A stretch of DNA of 21,669 bases from positions 1-21,669 of the forward strand of contig CAYFUK010000017.1 of assembly GCA_964346325.1 (NCBI GenBank). Direction: 5' to 3'. Positions 17,215-21,669 of this stretch are shown one piece after another. The stretch's first letter is position 1. The number at the start of each line of letters is the position of its first letter. The DNA is from JAUVDZ01 sp964346325 (GTDB lineage: Bacteria; Patescibacteriota; Gracilibacteria; UBA1369; PNNO01). The position numbers were made by a program, and so were the translations under genes. The notes beneath the pieces were generated by a model. It did no database searches and was not told where the DNA came from. It saw only the letters and a program-made list of their open reading frames with translations.

Positions 17215-18162
17215 ATGAGAAAAAAAATATTTGTAAGCGGTTCTATTGCATATGACCTTATAATGCAATATAAAGGAAAGTTTTATGATACTTTGCTTAA
17301 GGAGCATCTTGAGCACCTGAATATTGCGTTTACGGCACATAATAAACGAATTCATTTTGGCGGCTGTTGCGGAAATATATCATATAATCTTAAATTGCTT
17401 GATGTAAATCCCCTTCCGTACGGCATGGCCGGAATGGATTTTGTTGATTATGAAAAATGGCTTAAAAAAAACAAAATTTCCACAAAACATATTGGCCGGG
17501 TTAAAGACAATTATACTGCAACCGCATATGTTTTAACCGATGACACAGAAAATCAAATTACCTTTTTTGCACCGGGAGCCATGGAAAATAAAGAAGCGGA
17601 AATAGAATTAAGCGAAGTGGATTTTCTTGATATCGAACTGGCGATTCTTTCTCCTGATATTTGTAAAAGAACCGTTAAACTGGCGGAGCAATTAATTGAA
17701 AATCAAATACCTTACATTTTCGATCCTGGTCAGATGACTCATGCTTTTGAACTTTCAGATCTTAAATTTTTACTAAAAAACGCTTTCGGTTATATCGCCA
17801 ATCACTATGAAACCGGAATTCTGTGCAAAAGATTAAATTACAATATTGAAGATATAGTTAATAAAGTACATATATTTGTTGAAACTTTAGGTGAAAAAGG
17901 CGCAATCTTACGTCAGATGAACCAGGAGGACAATATTCCCATAGCAAAACCAAAAGAAATTGTCGACCCCACGGGCTGCGGAGACGGATTCAGAGCGGGA
18001 TTCCTTTCAGGTATAATCAAAGGATATGATTATGTTAAATGCTGCAAGATGGGTGCCCTGTTAAGTACCTATGTAATCGAAAACAGCGGAACCCAGGGGC
18101 ATAAATTCAAAATGAAAGAATTCGCAAAAAGATTTCAGGAAAACTTTAATGAAACTTTATAA
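17215..18162 (+). CDS. PfkB-family carbohydrate/nucleoside kinase
   Basis: The 315-aa protein has a ribokinase-like fold. The N-terminal strand F-V-S-G-S-I-A-Y-D is followed by H-F-G-G-C-C-G-N-I (about residues 45-55), the substrate-binding G-G motif. The C-terminal PfkB signature D251-P-T-G-C-G-D257-G-F-R-A-G-F supplies the anion hole and catalytic Asp257. In most family members that motif reads D-T-x-G-A-G-D; here the Ala is Cys. The overall pattern (G-G-x-x-G-N, a short lid) is nearer to the adenosine-kinase-like branch than to ribokinase, but the substrate is not determined. Being last in the rml run, it may supply a sugar phosphate (inference). A weak hairpin, AGAATAA/TTATTCT (18175-18181 and 18195-18201), follows the stop. 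Confidence 0.88.
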   Translation: MRKKIFVSGSIAYDLIMQYKGKFYDTLLKEHLEHLNIAFTAHNKRIHFGGCCGNISYNLKLLDVNPLPYGMAGMDFVDYEKWLKKNKISTKHIGRVKDNYTATAYVLTDDTENQITFFAPGAMENKEAEIELSEVDFLDIELAILSPDICKRTVKLAEQLIENQIPYIFDPGQMTHAFELSDLKFLLKNAFGYIANHYETGILCKRLNYNIEDIVNKVHIFVETLGEKGAILRQMNQEDNIPIAKPKEIVDPTGCGDGFRAGFLSGIIKGYDYVKCCKMGALLSTYVIENSGTQGHKFKMKEFAKRFQENFNETL

Positions 18163-18179
18163 AAGTTCTATAAAAGAAT

Positions 18180-18195
18180 AACCTGTTTAAAGCTT
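18180..18195 (+). repeat. left arm of a 16-bp inverted repeat bracketing the lipoprotein gene
   Basis: AACCTGTTTAAAGCTT is the exact reverse complement of 19137-19152. It lies 17 nt after the kinase stop codon, right where base composition turns from AT-rich to G+C-rich. Identity stops at both ends of the 16 bases. Confidence 0.85.
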
Positions 18196-18212
18196 TATTC
18201 TGTGGAAAAGGC

Positions 18213-18258
18213 GGGTAGGAAGCAGCCGGCACTTTGCATGCCGACTGCCCCACTACCC
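18213..18258 (-). terminator. terminator of the lipoprotein gene
   Basis: On the minus strand GGGTAG...CTACCC encloses GCAGTCGGCA pairing with TGCCGGCTGC around a 7-nt loop. The one non-Watson-Crick position is U-G on the minus RNA but C-A on the plus strand, which supports minus-strand transcription. A short TTTT follows. It sits about 90 nt after the lipoprotein stop codon. Confidence 0.7.
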
Positions 18259-18345
18259 AAAATAAATACCTCTCTTTACCGGTGAATCCGGGACTGGAAG
18301 GGGGGAAAGGCTGGGATCTCCGGCAAAAAGAACCGCAGATCAGCT

Positions 18346-19041
18346 TCAGCGCAGCACACCCAGGACGAAGATTTCGCCCCACTGGCCCTCCTCGAAGTAG
18401 AAACTTCGGGACGAACCGCGGGGTTCGAAGAAGTTGTCCTCAAAGGCATTACTGCACCCTTGGTTGATCATGTCCAGCCCCATTCCGCAAATGAACGCGG
18501 AGGAGCTGTATTTGAAACCCTCGGCCTGCGCCAGGGACTCGGGGAACCTCTCCACGTGCCAGTACGCCGGCAACATGTAGAAGTTCCTGAGCTGCATCTC
18601 GAACGTCCAGAAGGACCACTGGTCCTCCGGGGCTTGGTTGATCGTGTAGAGGTCGACGTTCACGTCGGCCTCTACCCAGAGCTCACTCGAAGCCGAGATG
18701 AGGAACACGCTAGGAAGCTTCAGGTTGAAGTCATAGCCGGCGTTCTCCCCACCGCAATCTTCGATGGTGAGCAGGGGGCCGAAGAACGGTTCTCCGGTTT
18801 CGATCTGCGCCCAGACCGCGAGCTGGTCCGAAGACCTTGCTCGGATCCGGAAGGTGGTGTTCTGCGGAGGCACCGTGTCGTTCTGGTTGTCGTTGTTGGT
18901 GTCGTTGTCGTTGTTGTTGACGTCGACGTTGTTGGTGTTGTTGTTGTTGCTGTCGTCGTAGCTCAGGTGCTCGTTGCACCCGGTCAACGCCATCAGCAGG
19001 CCGATCATCATCATCATCGCGATCATCATCAAGGTTTTCAT
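18346..19041 (-). CDS. putative lipoprotein with Asn/Asp/Thr-rich linker, G+C-rich
   Basis: The family is unknown. The 231-aa protein begins M-K-T-L followed by a Met-rich hydrophobic stretch and a lipobox L-T-G-C22, so it is probably lipidated and exported. Residues about 30-60 are a low-complexity Asn/Asp/Thr linker. The rest has the look of a beta-rich globular domain with four cysteines (E-D-C-G-G, F-I-C-G-M, Q-G-C-S), possibly disulphide-linked outside the cell. ATG 19041 was chosen because a strong AAAGGAGG lies 6 nt upstream and the signal peptide begins there; an upstream in-frame start would add 41 residues without signal character. The gene is about 52-58% G+C in sampled lines and ends in TGA, unlike its AT-rich neighbours. 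It has its own terminator, a leader hairpin and flanking inverted repeats. Confidence 0.82.
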   Translation of the reverse strand: MKTLMMIAMMMMIGLLMALTGCNEHLSYDDSNNNNTNNVDVNNNDNDTNNDNQNDTVPPQNTTFRIRARSSDQLAVWAQIETGEPFFGPLLTIEDCGGENAGYDFNLKLPSVFLISASSELWVEADVNVDLYTINQAPEDQWSFWTFEMQLRNFYMLPAYWHVERFPESLAQAEGFKYSSSAFICGMGLDMINQGCSNAFEDNFFEPRGSSRSFYFEEGQWGEIFVLGVLR

Positions 19042-19047
19042 AGCTTT

Positions 19048-19055
19048 CCTCCTTT
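19048..19055 (-). promoter_or_regulatory. strong Shine-Dalgarno of the lipoprotein gene
   Basis: AAAGGAGG on the minus strand, 6 nt before ATG 19041. It fixes the start codon and contrasts with the AT-rich genes here, which nearly all lack such a site. Confidence 0.85.
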
Positions 19056-19078
19056 GTTTGTCGATTTTTCCAAAAGTT

Positions 19079-19134
19079 GATGAACCCTGTACTGCCAAAA
19101 TATTGCTGTTTTTTTTTACAAAACAGGGCTCATC
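19079..19134 (-). other. hairpin in the leader upstream of the lipoprotein gene
   Basis: GATGAACCCTGT (19079-19090) and ACAGGGCTCATC (19123-19134) are complementary at 11 of 12 positions across a 32-nt AT-rich loop containing a run of nine T (plus strand). It lies between the right inverted-repeat arm and the ribosome binding site. It may be part of the end structure of a mobile cassette or a leader control element. Confidence 0.5.
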
Positions 19135-19136
19135 AT

Positions 19137-19152
19137 AAGCTTTAAACAGGTT
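19137..19152 (-). repeat. right arm of the 16-bp inverted repeat
   Basis: AAGCTTTAAACAGGTT is the exact inverted copy of 18180-18195. Outside it the DNA is AT-rich again. The distance between outer ends of the two arms is 973 bp. Confidence 0.85.
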
Positions 19153-19188
19153 TTCAAGGAACATCTGACCCTAAAATAATCGACATCA

Positions 19189-19221
19189 ATGCAAAGTGCA
19201 TAACCGATTATATTAAATCGG
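19189..19221 (-). terminator. two small hairpins downstream of the AT-rich repeat-protein gene
   Basis: CCGATT/AATCGG (19204-19209 and 19216-19221, 6-nt loop) and ATGCA/TGCAT (19189-19193 and 19197-19201) lie about 30-60 nt past the stop at 19250 on the minus strand. There is no good U-tract, so termination is only a suggestion. Confidence 0.3.
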
Positions 19222-19249
19222 ATCAAAATATATTAAACTATCGAATTTT

Positions 19250-20389
19250 TTAATAACATGATTGGTCTAAAGGATTGCAGGTTTTTGGTATGCTCTGATT
19301 GTTGAAATTATGACCTTCGGAACAAGTACCTGATCCGCATTGTCCGGATGTACCGGTACCGCATAAGGATCCTGCTGACTGTGGACAAATATGCTCCCAA
19401 TCAATACAATCGTCATGTAAAAAACAAGTAACATCTTCACATTTAGTTAACAAATCATTGTTAACATCTGCTGAAAAACTGTTACAGTCTTCAACAACTG
19501 CCCCGCAAGTTGCAGTTACCGAGCAAGCTATATCCTGACAATCAGTATATCCATTTCCATTATCATCTATACCGTTTGTACAATTTATCTCCCATTCATC
19601 ACCATAACCACATTTTGTAAGAGTATTCTCGTAGCCATTACATTCAGGAGCTTCACAATCGGTATAACCATCTCCGTTATTATCTATTCCATCATCACAA
19701 ATTTCAGGACATGCAGAGTTTCCTATACAATCCGAATCAAAGCAATCTACATCACCGTCTCCGTCATTATCACCTCCGTCATCACAGCCTATCTCAGTGG
19801 AAGCACATGTTATCCCACCCGGACCGATTTGTCCATCGCAGTCAGCATGATCTGCGCAATCTACATCACCGTCTCCGTCATTATCTATTCCATCATCACA
19901 AATTTCAGGATCAGGTGCTGCATCCGCGTCGGGATTCGATGCATCGGCATCGGGATTCGATGCATCCGCATCGGGATTCGATGCATCNNNNNNNNNNNNN
20001 NNNNNNNNNNNNNNNNNNNNNNNNNNNNNNNNNNNNNNNNNNNNNNNNNNNNNNNNNNNNNNNNNNNNNNNNNNNNNNNNNNNNNNNGCATCGGGATTCG
20101 ATGCATCCGCATCGGGATTCGATGCATCGGCATCAGGGTTTCCTGCATCGCCTCCATCCGGTCCGCCATCCAAACTTCCGTCATCAACCGGTCTTGCATC
20201 ATTTTGAGGTGGTTTTAAACCGCCGGTATCAAAAGTACAATTTGCAGTAGTAGCTCCACCAATAACAAATAAAGCAGCCAGAGCAAAAGGTCTGGTGATT
20301 TTTCCCAAAAAAGAATTGGGATTCAAACGAAATCCCGGCTTTTCTAAAGCTTTTTCATTGATTTCAATATTTCTATCTAATTTTGACAT
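19250..20389 (-). CDS. secreted Cys/Asp-rich repeat protein, AT-rich paralogue (contains assembly gap)
   Basis: This putative exported protein has no known function and is 379 aa as assembled. A basic N-terminus and hydrophobic segment (about residues 33-50, ending A-T-T-A-N-C) look like a signal peptide. A low-complexity Asp/Gly/Pro stretch and a D-A-S-N-P-D-A heptapeptide repeat with the N gap follow. Then come four clear modules of the form C-x-D/N-G-x-D-N-D-G-D-G-x-x-D-C and a degenerate fifth. The D-x-D-G-D-G cores resemble EF-hand/dockerin calcium loops; paired cysteines suggest disulphides (inference). The C-terminal tail L-C-G-T-G-T-S-G...S-C-Y is shared with the next protein upstream. 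Putative promoters lie at 20404-20444. There is no ribosome binding site, and the stop is TAA. Confidence 0.8.
   Translation of the reverse strand: MSKLDRNIEINEKALEKPGFRLNPNSFLGKITRPFALAALFVIGGATTANCTFDTGGLKPPQNDARPVDDGSLDGGPDGGDAGNPDADASNPDADASNPDXXXXXXXXXXXXXXXXXXXXXXXXXXXXXXXXXXDASNPDADASNPDADASNPDADAAPDPEICDDGIDNDGDGDVDCADHADCDGQIGPGGITCASTEIGCDDGGDNDGDGDVDCFDSDCIGNSACPEICDDGIDNNGDGYTDCEAPECNGYENTLTKCGYGDEWEINCTNGIDDNGNGYTDCQDIACSVTATCGAVVEDCNSFSADVNNDLLTKCEDVTCFLHDDCIDWEHICPQSAGSLCGTGTSGQCGSGTCSEGHNFNNQSIPKTCNPLDQSCY
19920..20150. repeat. 21-bp tandem repeat coding D-A-S-N-P-D-A
   Basis: Copies of a 21-bp unit (gggattcgatgcatc + s + gcatc) encode a seven-residue Asp/Ala/Ser/Asn/Pro repeat. 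Units alternate C or G at one silent position. The array continues on both sides of the N gap, so the real copy number is unknown. Confidence 0.9.
19988..20087. other. assembly gap of exactly 100 N
   Basis: A round-number placeholder inside the tandem repeat. Joining the flanks in register would need 1 + 21k bases, so the true length is not 100. The reading frame happens to be kept because 100 and 1 + 21k leave the same remainder modulo 3. Confidence 0.97.
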
Positions 20390-20403
20390 AATATAAATAA
20401 TTA

Positions 20404-20444
20404 ATTATAAGAGTTAATTTTACGCTTAATCAAAAATTTGTCAA
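20404..20444 (-). promoter_or_regulatory. overlapping promoter candidates of the AT-rich repeat protein
   Basis: On the minus strand a perfect TTGACA (20439-20444) is followed 16 nt later by TAAAAT (20417-20422). TTGATT (20428-20433) is followed 18 nt later by a perfect TATAAT (20404-20409). The second would give a leader of only about 8 nt before ATG 20389. Confidence 0.55.
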
Positions 20445-20524
20445 GTCGTGTTTTATCATCAATATATAAAACTCAATTAAGACAAAATAATTACATAAAT
20501 GTATCTGAATTCTTCTATGGGAAA

Positions 20525-20555
20525 GAGGCGGGATCACATTTTGTGACCCCGCCTC
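20525..20555 (-). terminator. strong terminator hairpin of the G+C-rich repeat protein
   Basis: On the minus strand a 13-bp stem, GAGGCGGGGTCAC with GTGATCCCGCCTC, closes a 5-nt loop, with one G-U pair that would be A-C on the plus strand. A short TTT follows. It lies 35 nt past the stop at 20590 and near the return to AT-rich DNA. Confidence 0.75.
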
Positions 20556-20589
20556 CTAAAAGGTAGGACAATCAGTTGCGGAAGGACGA

Positions 20590-21669
20590 CTACCTCACGT
20601 AGTCGTCGTAGCAGGAAGATGTCATGGGCCGGCACCACTGATCGCCGTTGTAATCGGCTTCAGATCGCTGACCTGTTCCGCAGGTGCCGGAAGTTCCGGT
20701 ACCGCATAGAGTCAACGGAGATCCAGTGGTCAACTGATCCCATACGATGCACATAGGATGGTTGCGGCAGTCGGCGTCTAAACAGTCCGAGTAGCCATCG
20801 CCATCTTCATCTCCACCTGTATCGCAGTTCTCAGCTGTAGAGAAACCGCAATCAGGTGAGAGTGTGCAATCCGGGTCAACACAATCGATCTGACCATCAC
20901 CGTCGTTGTCGATGCCGTCAGCACAAAGGAATTCCTGAGGCTGATCATAGGCACAGATAACTCCGGGGCCGCCGATGCGCCCGGCACAATCTTCGTCTTG
21001 GCAATCGACAAGACCGTCGCTGTCGTTGTCGATGCCGTCGGAGCAGTGTTCCGTGACGCCGATGCAGAAAGCCGAAGCCCAGCATTCGGAGTCAAAGCAA
21101 TCAACTGCGCCGTCTCCGTCGTTGTCGGTGAGATCATTACAGACCTCTCCGGCAACACACGCGGGATCTCCCACGCACTCGGAGTCATTGCAGTCCACGA
21201 GACCATCGGCGTCATCGTCGATGCCGTTGTTGCAGATCTCCGGACAGGAAGAGGAAGAGGAGCAGTCTGGGTCGGCGCAGTCCACAAGGCCGTCGCCATC
21301 CTCATCCACCCCACCAGAGCAGACCTCCTGACCCGGGGTGCATGACGGATCAGTCACACACCCCGGATCATTGCAGTCCACCAGTCCGTCGCCGTCGTTG
21401 TCAACGCCGTCGGAACAGTTGTTGCTGGCGGGGCCTTCTAAGGGTTTGACACCTCTTGGCGGCAAATTGAATCGCATCCGTCTCCGTCTGCGATATTGCC
21501 GTCGTCGCACTCTTCTCCGAGGAGGATCTGTACGACGCCATCGCCGCAGTACTCCATGATACAGAGACTACTGCAGCCGTCCCCGTCAACGATGTTTCCA
21601 TCGTCGCACTCCTCGACAAGAAGCACCTGGATGATGTGATCGCCACAGTACTCGTTCTGGCAGGAGGCG
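20590..21669 (-). CDS. secreted Cys/Asp-rich repeat protein, G+C-rich paralogue, 5' incomplete and frameshifted
   Basis: The gene runs off the window. The upstream frame (21669 to the TAG at 21438-21440) encodes two repeats of the DUF4215/Myxococcus cysteine-rich type: C-G-D-x-I/V-x-Q...E-E-C-D-D-G-N-I-x-D-G-D-G-C-x-S-x-C. The -1 frame, entered at 21441-21447, continues with seven C-x-x-G-x-D-x-D-G-D-G-x-x-D-C modules and the tail L-C-G-T-G-T-S-G-T-C-G...S-C-Y, ending in TAG at 20590. Neither frame makes sense alone: the downstream part has no start codon with a signal peptide, and the upstream part lacks the tail. Line 21001-21060 is about 62% G+C. Such modules are common in secreted proteins of Myxococcota and some candidate phyla; their function is not established, and calcium binding is inferred from the loop motif. 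Confidence 0.8.
21441..21447 (-). other. A-AAC-CCT slippery heptamer at the frame switch, followed by TAG
   Basis: In the upstream frame the codons are AAC CCT TAG. Slipping back one base gives AAA CCC TTA and joins the downstream frame exactly. The X-XXY-YYZ pattern is met, but a one-base deletion in the CCC or TT run gives the same picture. Confidence 0.45.

Noticed and set aside
18212..18230. AGGAAGCAGC string resembling the SRP RNA tetraloop region
   Set aside because: The partner strand and the conserved GGTCAGG side are missing. The bases are fully accounted for by the minus-strand terminator stem.
18460..19080. 206-codon plus-strand frame opposite the lipoprotein gene
   Set aside because: It is a shadow frame: Val/Asp/His-rich translation comes from the reverse of the Asn/Asp linker and the Met-rich signal peptide. 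The minus-strand gene has lipobox, Shine-Dalgarno and terminator.
19711..20250. Long plus-strand frames running through the N gap
   Set aside because: They are the antisense of the Asp-rich tandem repeat and contain the gap; their His/Arg repeats are a by-product.
20778..21314. Long alternative minus frame and two plus frames inside the G+C-rich repeat gene
   Set aside because: High G+C and the 30-codon repeat keep several frames open. Only the frame with conserved Cys and D-x-D-G-D-G modules is coherent.

Overview
The window is one bacterial contig fragment. From 1 to about 18,170 it is AT-rich: 60-base lines counted by hand give roughly 25-40% G+C. Genes are tightly packed, all 13 AT-rich genes end in TAA, and almost none has a purine-rich ribosome binding site. 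The gene set is ClpC, S1, a UvrD-nuclease fusion, RmuC, IF-2, ProRS and nucleotide-sugar enzymes. Compact housekeeping genes beside secreted proteins with DGxDNDGDGxxDC repeats suggest a candidate-phylum bacterium such as Patescibacteria/CPR. That placement is inference; no rRNA or other taxonomic marker is present. The standard genetic code reads all genes through.

Layout. 39-3696 (+): clpC and an S1-domain protein (rpsA-like). 3705-5528 (-): an unfamiliar lysine-rich protein with a C-terminal alpha/beta-hydrolase domain, divergent from a UvrD-type helicase fused to a RecB/AddB-like Fe-S nuclease (5587-8364, +) through overlapping sigma70-type promoters. 8365-9113 has no convincing gene, but its minus strand reads as a large, elaborately folded RNA (about 8371-9026) with three C(UUCG)G-capped hairpins, an 84-nt 5' hairpin and its own promoter. 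rmuC (9114-10208, +) follows. A run of seven + genes then has gaps of 1-68 nt: infB, a FdtA-like sugar ketoisomerase, rmlB, proS, rmlD, rmlA and a PfkB-family kinase (10278-18162). RmlA, RmlB, the FdtA-like cupin and RmlD would make a dTDP-6-deoxyhexose. RmlC is absent, so the product need not be rhamnose.

From 18,180 to the end all genes are on the minus strand and composition switches repeatedly. A G+C-rich lipoprotein gene (18346-19041) has a strong Shine-Dalgarno, a TGA stop, a strong terminator and an exact 16-bp inverted repeat bracketing it. An AT-rich secreted Cys/Asp-rich repeat protein (19250-20389) follows, with an N-filled assembly gap inside a 21-bp tandem repeat. Beyond it lies a G+C-rich paralogue (20590 to the window edge), incomplete at its 5' end and interrupted by a -1 frameshift exactly at an A-AAC-CCT slippery heptamer followed by TAG. 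The two repeat proteins share a C-terminal tail despite very different base composition.

The points most worth checking are the minus-strand structured RNA, the bracketed lipoprotein cassette, the compositionally mismatched paralogue pair and the possible programmed frameshift. A chimeric assembly at about 18.2 kb and 20.5 kb is the main alternative for the last three.
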